Below, one piece after another: positions 25,625-33,969 of a DNA stretch of 64,000 nt (position 1 is the first letter of the stretch; every line of letters begins with the position of its first letter). Under the pieces are notes generated by a model. It saw only the letters and a program-made list of their open reading frames with translations, searched no databases and was not told the origin of the DNA. Source of the DNA: Streptomyces sp. NBC_00464 (lineage in GTDB: Bacteria; Actinomycetota; Actinomycetes; Streptomycetales; Streptomycetaceae); NCBI RefSeq assembly GCF_036013915.1, contig NZ_CP107899.1, positions 5,084,001 to 5,148,000 on the forward strand. Direction: 5' to 3'. Position numbers and translations under genes: made by a program.

Positions 25625-26845
25625 CTACGGGGCGCTCCGCTGTCCCGGCAGGGCCGGGCGACCCGCGGCGTACGCCTCGGAGCCCGGTTTCCCGTGCTCC
25701 CCGCGGCCCAGGTCCGGGGCAGCCGTGGACGGACCCGCCGGAGCGGGTACCGGCGCGCGACGGCCCGCGGAGGCCTGAACAGGCACCGCCGGCTCGGTCA
25801 CCGTGACGACCTGCTCCGGACCACCGCTCTGCGGACGACGGGCCCGGTAGGCGGCCCGGTACGCGGCAGGCGACGAACCCAGCTGACGCCGGAAGTGTCC
25901 GCGCAGCGCGACCGGCGAGCGGAAGCCGCAGCGGCCCGCGACCTCGTCGACCGAGTAGTCGGACGTCTCCAGCAGCCGCTGCGCCTGCAGCACCCGCTGG
26001 GTGATCAGCCACTGGAGCGGCGCGCTGCCGGTGAGCGAGCGGAACCTCCGGTCGAAGGTCCGCCTGCTCATATAGGCGCGCGCGGCCAGCGTCTCCACGT
26101 CGAACTGCTCGTGCAGATGCTCCAGCGCCCAGGCCACGACCTCGGCGAGCGGGTCGGAGCCGATCTCTTCCGGTAAAGACCTGTCGAGATAGCGCTCCTG
26201 GCCGCCACTGCGCCGCGGCGGCACGACGAGCCGGCGGGCCAGCGCCCCGGCGGCCTCCGTGCCGTGGTCCGAGCGGACTATGTGCAGACAGAGGTCGATC
26301 CCGGCCGCAGTCCCGGCGGACGTGAGCACATCGCCGTCGTCGACGAAGAGTTCACGCGGGTCGACGTGCACCGACGGATAGCGCTTGGCCAGCGTCGGTG
26401 CGTACATCCAGTGCGTGGTCGCCGGGCGGCCGTCCAGCAGCCCGGCCGCGGCGAGCACGAAGGCACCCGTGCACAGCCCCACGATGCGCGCACCCTCTTC
26501 GTGGGCGCGACGCAGCGCGTCGAGCGCCTCCACGGGCGGTGGCGAGGTGATCGAGCGCCAGGCAGGCACCACGACGGTGCCGGCCCTGCTGATCGCCTCC
26601 AGCCCGTAGGGCGCGGTCAGTTCGAGTCCCCCCGTGGTGCGCAGCGGTCCCTCTTCGCCGCTGCACACGAGCAACCGATAACGCGGAACTCCCGCGTCCT
26701 GGCGGTCGATCCCGAACACCGAGAGCGGAATGGAGCTCTCGAAGATAGGGCCACCGCTGAACAACAGCACGGCGACCACCTCACGGCGTCGGCGCCCGCT
26801 CAGCTTCCGTACAGCCTCCGTTGCGGTGGCGGAGTCCTGGCTCAT
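25625..26845 (-). CDS. adpA: AdpA, central developmental regulator (AraC/DJ-1 type)
   Basis: 406 residues. DJ-1/PfpI-like dimerisation domain at about 23-200 (LCTGAFVLAAAGLL) and two AraC helix-turn-helix motifs at about 235-330 (LAARAYMSRRTFDRRF, VAGRCGFRSPVALRGHF), then a Pro-rich tail. Residue 224, between the domains, is encoded by TTA (26176-26174), the conserved codon that makes adpA translation depend on the bldA tRNA. AdpA controls morphological and antibiotic genes and binds TGGCSNGWWY; a 9-of-10 match lies upstream at 27024-27033. It should be co-transcribed with ornA. Confidence 0.97.
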   Translation of the reverse strand: MSQDSATATEAVRKLSGRRRREVVAVLLFSGGPIFESSIPLSVFGIDRQDAGVPRYRLLVCSGEEGPLRTTGGLELTAPYGLEAISRAGTVVVPAWRSITSPPPVEALDALRRAHEEGARIVGLCTGAFVLAAAGLLDGRPATTHWMYAPTLAKRYPSVHVDPRELFVDDGDVLTSAGTAAGIDLCLHIVRSDHGTEAAGALARRLVVPPRRSGGQERYLDRSLPEEIGSDPLAEVVAWALEHLHEQFDVETLAARAYMSRRTFDRRFRSLTGSAPLQWLITQRVLQAQRLLETSDYSVDEVAGRCGFRSPVALRGHFRRQLGSSPAAYRAAYRARRPQSGGPEQVVTVTEPAVPVQASAGRRAPVPAPAGPSTAAPDLGRGEHGKPGSEAYAAGRPALPGQRSAP

Positions 26846-27236
26846 GACGCTAAGCCCCCCTCGGTGTTCGCGTCTCCCTGGTCCTTACGGGCCTGTCGCA
26901 CCTGCACGTGTCCCCTCGGTAGTGCACGAGTCCCCAGCCTTCGACACCCAAGATCGAATCTACTGCGTCCCGTGGTGCCGCCGTGACAAGTTCACCAACC
27001 GGCTTTATGTCGACAAGGCAACCTGGCGGGAAGCATTCGATCACGAAGCGTTTCACTCGTGAGTCGTGCAGGGAAGTGCGCGTGGCGTTCATGGCCCGTC
27101 CCCATGGGGTGGAAGCGTACCGCTCGGTCTCCTTCTGCCTGCTGGCAAGGGGGCTGATCGGCCAATTCGACAAGGATTCGACTGCGCCGTGAAGTTGGCT
27201 GAAAATATACGGTCGCGTGTGCGGAAATCAGTCGTT
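26846..27236. promoter_or_regulatory. adpA upstream region
   Basis: About 390 bases without a gene. Contains TGGCGGGAAG at 27024-27033 (nine of ten positions of the AdpA consensus), a candidate autoregulatory site. A loose inverted repeat GACA...TGTC at 26985-27011 has a CCGGC core vaguely like gamma-butyrolactone-receptor sites; I do not rely on it. The length fits the long regulatory region known for adpA. Confidence 0.4.
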
Positions 27237-27566
27237 CTACCGGCGCACTACCCGTGGGGTGCAGTCACTCCCGTGCGCCCCCTCGCCCGATCCGAGGGCC
27301 GGATCGGGCGCCGAACGGGGTGTGGACCGGGGTGCGGACAGGGAGTCCTCGCGGGCAGCCGCGCGGGCGGACCGGCGGAGCAGTACCCGGCAGGTCACGG
27401 TGATGGCGGTCAGGCCGAACGCGACGGTCGCGGCGCCGCCCGCGGAGTCGCCCTGGGCGAGCAGGACGACGGGTACCAGCAGGCAGCCGAATGCCGCCCA
27501 GCGGACCACGTCGGTCGCCGGCTGTGCGGCGGGTTCCGGATGGGTGGGGGGAACGGGTGCGGGCAC
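27237..27566 (-). CDS. Small membrane protein, function unknown
   Basis: 109 residues from GTG at 27566, with AGGGAG six bases upstream. Pro-rich N-terminus, then two hydrophobic segments (about 23-39 and 43-63) with a short turn, then an Arg/Ser/Pro-rich cytoplasmic tail. GC at third positions is high and the start signal good, so I take it as real. No family recognised. It lies upstream of adpA on the same strand. Confidence 0.6.
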   Translation of the reverse strand: MPAPVPPTHPEPAAQPATDVVRWAAFGCLLVPVVLLAQGDSAGGAATVAFGLTAITVTCRVLLRRSARAAAREDSLSAPRSTPRSAPDPALGSGEGAHGSDCTPRVVRR

Positions 27567-27929
27567 GGAGTGCTCCCTGGGGCGGCTCGGGTGGCGCTCC
27601 GGTCGGTACGGAACGCGGAGGGCGCCGCAGCAGGTGTGCGGTCCATGGTCACGTGGCTAACGGACCGGGCCCCGGCCGGTCACCGATTGCGGCCGTCCGG
27701 GTCCCGTGACGTCGGTGTACCGCGCAACCGGCATTGCCATACGGGGCGGTCTCGGGCATGCTCCGTGAAACGTCGCACGCGCTTTGCGCGGGTCTGGCAG
27801 TGGAGGAGTGGCGCCGTACCCTTGGGGGTAAGGGGTTGGGAAGATGTTTCCCGGACACCACTACACCGCCCGCTGACGCACGTTCTCCACGTCGCTCTCC
27901 TCACGAGGACTCTCTTCGCCGAGACACCG
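27567..27929. other. Divergent intergenic region before the stress-protein gene
   Basis: About 360 bases without a supported gene. Contains a short hairpin CCCTT-n6-AAGGG around 27819-27834 and a T/A-richer stretch near 27840. It must hold the promoters for the small membrane protein and the universal stress protein. Confidence 0.4.
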
Positions 27930-28451
27930 ATGGCCGGTCACGAAATCCCCGAACCCGCGGACCGCAAGCAGGTAGCCGACCCCAGGTCGGACCAGCAGGC
28001 GGCCGAAGAAGCATGTCATTCCTGCGATCCCGCCTTCCGGCACGGCGTCGTCGTCGGTTTCGACGGCTCGACCTCCAGTGAGCGGGCCCTCGCGTATGCC
28101 ATCGGCATGGCCCGGCGGACCGGCTCCGGCCTGATCATCGTCCATGTCGCCAACCGGCTGCCGACCACCGTCTGGGCAGGCTGCGAGCCGCCCGTCTTCG
28201 TGGACGTCCCGGATCACCGCACCGAGGTCCTCGGCCTGGAGCTCGCCTGCGCGGACTACCTCTCAGAGGTGCCGTGGGTGCTCGTCGAGCGCGGCGGGGA
28301 CATCTGCCACGAGCTGGAGGAGGTCGGCCGGGAGTACTCGGCCGACGCGATCGTGGTGGGCTCCACGCACGGGATCGTCGGCCGGATCTTCGGCTCGGTG
28401 GCGGGCCGGCTGGCACGCCGGGCGCAGCGCCCGGTCGTCGTCATCCCGTAG
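27930..28451 (+). CDS. Universal stress protein (UspA family)
   Basis: 173 residues. Usp fold with strand GVVVGFDGSTSSERAL at about 39-54 and the ATP-binding signature GSTHGIVGRIFGSVAGRL followed by the terminal strand PVVVIP. The first 35 residues are polar and extra to the domain, including a Cys pair (CHSC). No clear ribosome site precedes ATG 27930; GAGGAC is about 18 bases away. The stop codon is the first base of a 19-bp tandem repeat. Confidence 0.88.
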   Translation: MAGHEIPEPADRKQVADPRSDQQAAEEACHSCDPAFRHGVVVGFDGSTSSERALAYAIGMARRTGSGLIIVHVANRLPTTVWAGCEPPVFVDVPDHRTEVLGLELACADYLSEVPWVLVERGGDICHELEEVGREYSADAIVVGSTHGIVGRIFGSVAGRLARRAQRPVVVIP

Positions 28452-28621
28452 TTGCCCGCTGAACCGCTGGTTGCCCGTCGAACCGGCTGTTGCCCGTTGA
28501 ACCGGTAGCTGCCCGCGGGGTCGGCAGTTTCCCGCTGAACCGGCAGCTGCCCGTCGGGTCGGCAGTTGCCTGCCAGGCCGGTAGTTGCCCGTTAAACCGG
28601 CAGTCTTCCGCCGAACCGGCG
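28451..28621. repeat. Nine tandem copies of a 19-bp repeat
   Basis: Units begin GTTGCCCG or GCTGCCCG and end near GAACCGGCA; consensus about GTTGCCCGYTGAACCGGCA. All nine units are exactly 19 bp, with point changes but no length changes, and a degenerate tenth begins at 28622. The array starts in the last base of the stress-protein stop codon. 19 is not a multiple of three, so it is not a coding repeat. Confidence 0.85.
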
Positions 28622-28991
28622 GTCTCCTGTGTCGACGGCCACCCTGTGCCTGTGTCCGCAGCCGCCCTGCGCACCCCCGCATCCTGCGCCGCCGTGCCCT
28701 GCGGCCTCCACGGGGCGTGTTCCTTCCGCCCGTTCGCCGTATCGACCGGGCGGCGGTCGGATGTGGGCCGGATGCGGGCGGTCTGTTTTTGGTCGGTTCT
28801 CAGCCCGGCAGTGATCGGCTTCGGCCAACGGCCGGTCTCTTTTCGTCACGACAGAGCGGACGTGGCGTCAACTCGCCTACGGAAACAGCACGAATGACGA
28901 AGCTACCGGTCCGTAGATGTGGATTGTGCGCTTGTGAAGGGTACATAAAAGCCACTGGAGACAGCACGATTGCATGTGAAGGGAGCCCGCC
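28622..28991. other. Intergenic region after the repeat array
   Basis: About 370 bases with no supported gene. The end is A/T-richer (28900-28980) and should contain the promoter of the 28992 gene. Confidence 0.4.
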
Positions 28992-29564
28992 GTGGACAAC
29001 GACGTCTCTGCGGGAAACACCAGCACCTCCACCCTCGGCCATCTCGCCCTGGGACTCACGCTGTTGGCATTCGGGATCGGTCACACAGGGGCCGTGGACG
29101 GGGTGACGGCGGCCGATGCCGTCTCGCTCGCGCTGTATGTCGGCGGTATCGCCCTGTTCGTCGCCGGACTCCTGGAGTTCCGCGGCGGCAACGGCTTCAA
29201 CGGCACCGCCTTCGCCGGACTGGGCGCCTTCTGGTTCACCTGGGGCACCGGTGCCGACGCCCGGGTGTCGGACCATGCGGCAGGGCTGTTCCTGCTGCTC
29301 TGGGCCCTGTTCGCGCTCACGCTGACCCTCGGGGCATCAGGTCGCGGTCTGCTCGGCCAGGGGACGTACGGGCTGCTGTTCGCGGCCCTTCTGCTCCTGG
29401 GTGTCGGGCAGTTCGCGGACAGCGGCTTCCTGGGCAGGGCGGGCGGCTGGTTCGCCGCGGTGGCCGGTCTCGCCGCCTGGTACGGAGCGACCGCCGCGTC
29501 GGCCCACTGGCCGACGTCGGTGCCGAAGCGGGCTGCCGGCCGAGGAGTGACGGCCACCGGCTGA
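28992..29564 (+). CDS. GPR1/FUN34/YaaH-family membrane protein (acetate/succinate transporter type)
   Basis: 190 residues from GTG at 28992 (AAGGGAG upstream). Six predicted helices with family features: an N-terminal LGHLALGLTLLAFG segment in the place of the NPAPLGL motif, a cytosolic loop LLEFRGGNGFNGTAFAGLGAFWFTWG, and small residues in helices. The family forms hexameric channels for acetate/succinate or ammonium. Convergent with glmS, separated by a 19-bp-stem terminator. Confidence 0.8.
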   Translation: MDNDVSAGNTSTSTLGHLALGLTLLAFGIGHTGAVDGVTAADAVSLALYVGGIALFVAGLLEFRGGNGFNGTAFAGLGAFWFTWGTGADARVSDHAAGLFLLLWALFALTLTLGASGRGLLGQGTYGLLFAALLLLGVGQFADSGFLGRAGGWFAAVAGLAAWYGATAASAHWPTSVPKRAAGRGVTATG

Positions 29565-29610
29565 GGCAGCGGCCAGGGCCGGTCCGGGGGCGGCACCGGC
29601 CCGTACGGGA

Positions 29611-29656
29611 GAGCGGCCCCGTACCCACGGGCAGGATCGTGGGTACGGGGCCGCTC
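29611..29656. terminator. Bidirectional terminator, YaaH-type gene / glmS
   Basis: Perfect 19-bp arms (GAGCGGCCCCGTACCCACG and complement) with an 8-base loop, between convergent genes. Confidence 0.88.
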
Positions 29657-29677
29657 TTGGCGTCTGTGGCGGCGCGG

Positions 29678-31507
29678 CTACTCGACGGTGACGGACTTCG
29701 CCAGGTTGCGCGGCTTGTCGATGTCACGGCCCATGGCGAGGGCCGTGTGGTAGGCGAAGAGCTGGAGCGGGATCCCCATCAGGATCGGGTCCAGCTCGTT
29801 CTCGTTCTTCGGGACGAGGATCGTGTGGTCGGCCTTCTCCTGCTCGCGGTGGGCCACGGCGAGGATGCGGCCGCTGCGGGCCTTGATCTCCTCCAGGGCC
29901 GCGCGGTTCTTCTCCAGCAGGTCGTCGTCCGGCACGATCGCGACCGTGGGGAGCGCGGGCTCGATGAGCGCGAGCGGACCGTGCTTGAGCTCGGAGGCGG
30001 GATAGGCCTCGGCGTGGATGTACGAGATCTCCTTGAGCTTCAGGGAGGCCTCCAGTGCGACGGGGTAGCCCCGGACCCGGCCGATGAACATCATCGACTG
30101 CGCGCCCGCGTACTCCTCGGCCAGCTTCTTGATCTCGTCCTCCGACTCCAGGATCCGGTCGATCTGCTCGGGCAGCCTGCGCAGCCCCTCGATGATCCGC
30201 TTGCCGTCGGAGACCGACAGGTCGCGGATGCGGCCCAGGTGCAGGGCGAGCAGCGCGAAGGCGACCACGGTGTTGGTGAAGCACTTGGTGGAGACGACGC
30301 AGACCTCGGGGCCCGCGTGGACGTACATGCCGCCGTCCGCCTCGCGGGCGATCGCCGAACCGACGACGTTCACGACGCCGAGGACCCGGGCGCCCTTGCG
30401 CTTGAGCTCCTGGACGGCGGCCAGCACGTCGTACGTCTCACCGGACTGGGAGACCGCGACGTACAGGGTGTCGGGGTCCACGACCGGGTTGCGGTAGCGG
30501 AACTCGGACGCGGGCTCCGCGTCCGCGGGGATGCGGGCCAGCTCCTCGATGAGGCCGGCGCCGATCATGCCCGCGTGGTACGAGGTGCCGCAGCCCAGGA
30601 TCTTGATCCGGCGGACCCCGCGGGCCTCGCGGGCGTCCAGGTTCAGGCCGCCCAGGTGCACGGTGGAGAAGCGGTCGTCGATGCGGCCGCGCAGCACGCG
30701 GTCCACGGCTTCGGCCTGCTCGGAGATCTCCTTGTGCATGTACGTGTCGTGGCCGCCCATGTCGTACGACTCGGCCTCCCACTCCACCGTGGTGGGCGTG
30801 GCCGTCGTGGTCGAGCCCTCGGTGGTGTACGTACGGAAGTCGTCGGCCTTGAGGGTGGCCATCTCGCCGTCGTCCAGCGTGACGATCTGGCGGGTGTGGG
30901 CGACCAGGGCGGCGACGTCGGAGGCGACGAACATCTCCTTCTCGCCGATGCCGAGCACGACCGGGGAGCCGTTGCGGGCGACGACGATGCGGTCGTTGAA
31001 GTCGGCGTGCATGACGGCGATGCCGTAGGTGCCCTCGACGGACTTCAGTGCCTCGCGGACCTTCTCCTCCAGGGAGTCCGCCTGCGAGCGGGCGATCAGA
31101 TGGACCAGCACCTCGGTGTCGGTCTCGGAGAGGAAGACGACGCCGTCGGCGACGAGCTTCGCGCGGAGCTCGGAGGCGTTGTCGATGATGCCGTTGTGGA
31201 CGACGGCGACCTGGTTGCCGGCGTCCAGGTGCGGGTGGGCGTTCTCGTCGCTCGGGGCGCCGTGGGTGGCCCAGCGGGTGTGGGCGATGCCGGTGGTGCC
31301 GGTGAAGCGCTTGGGGACCCGGGACTCCAGCTCGCGGACCCGGCCCTTGGCCTTGACCATCTTGAGCGCGGCGGGCTTGCCGGCCGCCGGCTTTCCGGTG
31401 ATGACGATGCCCGCGGAGTCGTAACCCCGGTACTCCAGCCGCTGCAGACCCTCCAGCAGCAGCGGGGCCACGTCACGCTTTCCGATGTAACCGACGATTC
31501 CGCACAT
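29678..31507 (-). CDS. glmS: Glutamine--fructose-6-phosphate aminotransferase (isomerising)
   Basis: 609 residues. Makes glucosamine-6-phosphate for peptidoglycan precursors. N-terminal Ntn glutaminase beginning MCGIVGYIG with nucleophile Cys2, then two SIS domains (LGCGTSYHAG, SQSGETYDV, GRVRGYPVALEASLKLKE) and the conserved tail DKPRNLAKSVTVE. ATG 31507 is fixed by the required N-terminal Cys. S. coelicolor has two glmS genes and the one near adpA is, from memory, the second. A 91-residue gene lies 69 bp upstream on the same strand. Confidence 0.95.
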   Translation of the reverse strand: MCGIVGYIGKRDVAPLLLEGLQRLEYRGYDSAGIVITGKPAAGKPAALKMVKAKGRVRELESRVPKRFTGTTGIAHTRWATHGAPSDENAHPHLDAGNQVAVVHNGIIDNASELRAKLVADGVVFLSETDTEVLVHLIARSQADSLEEKVREALKSVEGTYGIAVMHADFNDRIVVARNGSPVVLGIGEKEMFVASDVAALVAHTRQIVTLDDGEMATLKADDFRTYTTEGSTTTATPTTVEWEAESYDMGGHDTYMHKEISEQAEAVDRVLRGRIDDRFSTVHLGGLNLDAREARGVRRIKILGCGTSYHAGMIGAGLIEELARIPADAEPASEFRYRNPVVDPDTLYVAVSQSGETYDVLAAVQELKRKGARVLGVVNVVGSAIAREADGGMYVHAGPEVCVVSTKCFTNTVVAFALLALHLGRIRDLSVSDGKRIIEGLRRLPEQIDRILESEDEIKKLAEEYAGAQSMMFIGRVRGYPVALEASLKLKEISYIHAEAYPASELKHGPLALIEPALPTVAIVPDDDLLEKNRAALEEIKARSGRILAVAHREQEKADHTILVPKNENELDPILMGIPLQLFAYHTALAMGRDIDKPRNLAKSVTVE

Positions 31508-31576
31508 AGAGCCTCTGCCCTTCCATCGACGTACAGGTGCAAACAAGTAAGGAAACGCAGGGGTGAACGGCTCGGC

Positions 31577-31852
31577 TCAGCCGTAGACGATCCGGCGCAG
31601 CTGGCGGAGCGAGAGCTCCGGCGGCGCGACTGCCCGGTGCGGCAGCTCGGCCGAGATCCGTTCGAAGATCTCCGTGTTGACGAGGCCGCCGGACTGCAGT
31701 TCGCGGTGGCGTCGGCGGACGAAGGTGTCGGTCGTCTCGTCGAAATAGGCGAGCACGTCGAGAATCACCCGGGCCGCCTCGCCGCGCGGGAGCGCGGTGC
31801 TGCGTACCAGGTGGTCAATGAGGTCGTCGTACGACGAGCGGCGTTCGAGCAC
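31577..31852 (-). CDS. Conserved small protein, unknown function
   Basis: 91 residues from GTG at 31852; no clear ribosome site, so the start is uncertain. Two helical halves: RSSYDDLIDHLVRSTALPRG followed by an acidic middle (DETTDTFVRRRHREL) and a conserved end PPELSLRQLRRIVYG. I recall similar proteins in many streptomycetes without an assigned role. Lies upstream of glmS on the same strand and may be co-transcribed. A perfect 26-bp palindrome is centred about 50 bp upstream. Confidence 0.65.
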   Translation of the reverse strand: MLERRSSYDDLIDHLVRSTALPRGEAARVILDVLAYFDETTDTFVRRRHRELQSGGLVNTEIFERISAELPHRAVAPPELSLRQLRRIVYG

Positions 31853-31888
31853 TCGTCGATATTGCGGTGGAAGAAGCTCCAGCGCAAC

Positions 31889-31914
31889 ATTCCTGCCCGA
31901 TATCGGGCAGGAAT
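31889..31914. promoter_or_regulatory. Perfect 26-bp palindrome, candidate operator
   Basis: Left half ATTCCTGCCCGAT, right half its exact complement, with no spacer. Centre about 50 bp upstream of the 91-residue gene and about 285 bp upstream of the hexosaminidase. Perfect zero-spacer symmetry points to a dimeric DNA-binding protein rather than a terminator. The rest of 31853-32186 has no gene. Confidence 0.6.
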
Positions 31915-32084
31915 CCGGTCAATGGGTGCTCGTTCTGCCGTTCTGGACGATTTCGGCACCCCTTCGCCGACGCGCGCGGCCGCCCTGGGCGTATCGAGCG
32001 CGGAGGGGGAGTGGGGGAGGCGGGGCGGATTCGGCCAGATGCCCGTGACGGCTCGGCCACGTTCAAGCGCGGCCCAAGTGGGGA

Positions 32085-32100
32085 AGTGGTCTACACCTTG
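32085..32100. promoter_or_regulatory. DasR-responsive element (dre-like) upstream of hexosaminidase
   Basis: AGTGGTCTACACCTTG against the consensus AGTGGTCTAGACCACT: the left half is perfect, ACC is kept on the right. It lies 87 bp upstream of a GlcNAc-releasing enzyme, a usual class of DasR target. Confidence 0.7.
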
Positions 32101-32186
32101 ACCATCCGTGAGGCGCGCGGTACGCATGGTGACGGTTCGAATGGTCAGGAGATCCAGGTGTGAACCAGTAGAAAGGGACCCGGCTT

Positions 32187-33848
32187 GTGAGACTGCACAT
32201 GGCGCAGCGCAGTGCTCTTCCCCGTGCTCTACCCCGTCTTCTCGGCTCGCTGCTTCTCGTCACGGCGGCCGGAATCTCCACCGCTTGCATGGCCCCCACG
32301 GCGTCCGCGGCAAGCAGTGGCTCCGCCGCGTCGACGCCCCGGCCGCTGGGCCAGGTCGTGCCCGCCCCCGCCTCGGTGAGGCCGGGCGGATCCCCGTACT
32401 CCATCACCGGCGCCACCAGGATCCGGGTCGACGGCTCGTCCGGCGAGGTCCGGAAGATCGGCGAATACCTGGCGGGCGTGCTGCGCCCCTCCACCGGGTA
32501 CGCCCTGCCGGTCACCGGACAGGCCGGCTCCGACGGCATCCGGCTCCGGCTCGGCTCCCACGACAGCGCGCTGGGCGCCGAGGGCTACACCCTGACCGCG
32601 GGGCGGGGCTCCGTCACCATCACGGCCCGCAAGCCCGCAGGGCTCTTCCACGGTGTCCAGACGCTGCGTCAGCTGCTGCCGGCCCAGGTCGAGCGCGACA
32701 GCCGCCAGAAGGGGCCGTGGAAGGTCGCGGGCGGCAGCATCACCGATACGCCGCGCTACGCCTACCGGGGCGCGATGCTCGACGTCTCGCGGCACTTCTT
32801 CTCGGTCACCGAGGTCAAGCGCTACATCGACCAGATCGCGCTGTACAAGATGAACACCTTCCACCTGCACCTCTCCGACGACCAGGGCTGGCGCATCGCC
32901 ATCGACTCCTGGCCGAAGCTGGCCACGTACGGCGGCTCCACGGAGGTCGGCGGTGGGCCCGGCGGCCACTACACCAAGAGCCAGTACAAGGAGATCGTGC
33001 GGTACGCGGCCTCCCGCTATCTGGAGGTGGTGCCGGAGATCGACATGCCCGGCCACACCAACTCCGCCCTCGCCTCGTACGCGGAGCTGAACTGCGACGG
33101 CGTCGCGCCCCCGCTCTACACCGGGACCAAGGTCGGCTTCAGCTCGCTGTGCGCGGCCAAGGACGTCACGTACCGGTTCATCGACGACGTCATCGGTGAA
33201 GTGGCCGCGCTGACTCCCGGCAGGTACATCCACATCGGCGGTGACGAGGCGCACTCCACCAGCCACGAGGACTACGCCAGGATCATGGAGAGGGCGCAGG
33301 CCGCCGTCGGCCGGCACGGCAAGACCGTGATGGGCTGGCACCAGCTCACCGGGGCCACGCCGGTCGAGGGTGCGGTCGCCCAGTACTGGGGCTATGACAG
33401 GACGAGCGCCGCGGACCGTCAGCAGGTGGCGGACGCGGCGAAGAACGGCACCAGGCTGGTGCTGTCGCCGGCGGACCGGGTGTACCTCGACATGAAGTAC
33501 AACGAGGACACCGTGCTGGGCCTGAAGTGGGCCGGTCTGGTCGAGGTGCAGCGCAGTTACGACTGGGACCCGGCGACGTATCTCGCCGACACCCCGGCGG
33601 ACGCGGTGCTCGGGGTCGAGGCGCCGATCTGGGCCGAGACGCTGACCGACAGCGACGACATCGACGCGATGGCGTTCCCGCGGCTGCCCGGCGCGGCGGA
33701 GCTGGGCTGGTCCCCGGCCGAGACGCACGACTGGGACACGTACAAGCTGCGACTGGCGGCGCTCGGGCCGCGGTTCACCGCGCTGGGCATCGACTACTAC
33801 CGGTCGCCCCAGGTGCCGTGGCCGGCGGAGCCGGCTGCGGCGGGGTGA
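32187..33848 (+). CDS. Secreted beta-N-acetylhexosaminidase (GH20)
   Basis: 553 residues from GTG at 32187. Signal region to about residue 38 (a Cys in ISTACMAP hints at a lipoprotein, but a cut at ASA is also possible). Domain GH20b at about 60-185, catalytic GH20 barrel after it with MLDVSRHFFS, DMPGHTNSALASY and the acid pair D353-E354 in HIGGDEAHS. It releases GlcNAc from chito-oligosaccharides outside the cell. The dre-like site at 32085 suggests repression by DasR and release by glucosamine-6-phosphate. Confidence 0.93.
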   Translation: MRLHMAQRSALPRALPRLLGSLLLVTAAGISTACMAPTASAASSGSAASTPRPLGQVVPAPASVRPGGSPYSITGATRIRVDGSSGEVRKIGEYLAGVLRPSTGYALPVTGQAGSDGIRLRLGSHDSALGAEGYTLTAGRGSVTITARKPAGLFHGVQTLRQLLPAQVERDSRQKGPWKVAGGSITDTPRYAYRGAMLDVSRHFFSVTEVKRYIDQIALYKMNTFHLHLSDDQGWRIAIDSWPKLATYGGSTEVGGGPGGHYTKSQYKEIVRYAASRYLEVVPEIDMPGHTNSALASYAELNCDGVAPPLYTGTKVGFSSLCAAKDVTYRFIDDVIGEVAALTPGRYIHIGGDEAHSTSHEDYARIMERAQAAVGRHGKTVMGWHQLTGATPVEGAVAQYWGYDRTSAADRQQVADAAKNGTRLVLSPADRVYLDMKYNEDTVLGLKWAGLVEVQRSYDWDPATYLADTPADAVLGVEAPIWAETLTDSDDIDAMAFPRLPGAAELGWSPAETHDWDTYKLRLAALGPRFTALGIDYYRSPQVPWPAEPAAAG

Positions 33849-33857
33849 GCCGTGGGT

Positions 33858-33895
33858 CCGTCCGGCGGTCGGGGACGTCCTCGACCGCCGGACGG
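33858..33895. terminator. Bidirectional terminator, hexosaminidase / desE
   Basis: CCGTCCGGCGGTCG pairs perfectly with its 14-bp complement over a 10-base loop. The right arm plus loop is a variant of the dispersed GTCCTCAATCGCCGGAC element. Confidence 0.85.
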
Positions 33896-33969
33896 GCTCG
33901 ATGTGGCTTCGGCCGCCTCGCGGAGTCGTTTCTCGCTCGTGACCCGGGGCGTGGCGGCGGTCGTCAGGG

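Noticed and set aside
26985..27011. Gamma-butyrolactone-receptor (ARE) site upstream of adpA
   Set aside because: Only the outer GACA/TGTC and a CCGGC core match; too loose to call.
28451..28621. CRISPR array
   Set aside because: Repeats are directly tandem with no spacers and no cas genes are nearby.
31577..31852. Chorismate mutase
   Set aside because: Size and helical content are similar, but the conserved Arg/Lys/Glu active-site pattern is not visible.
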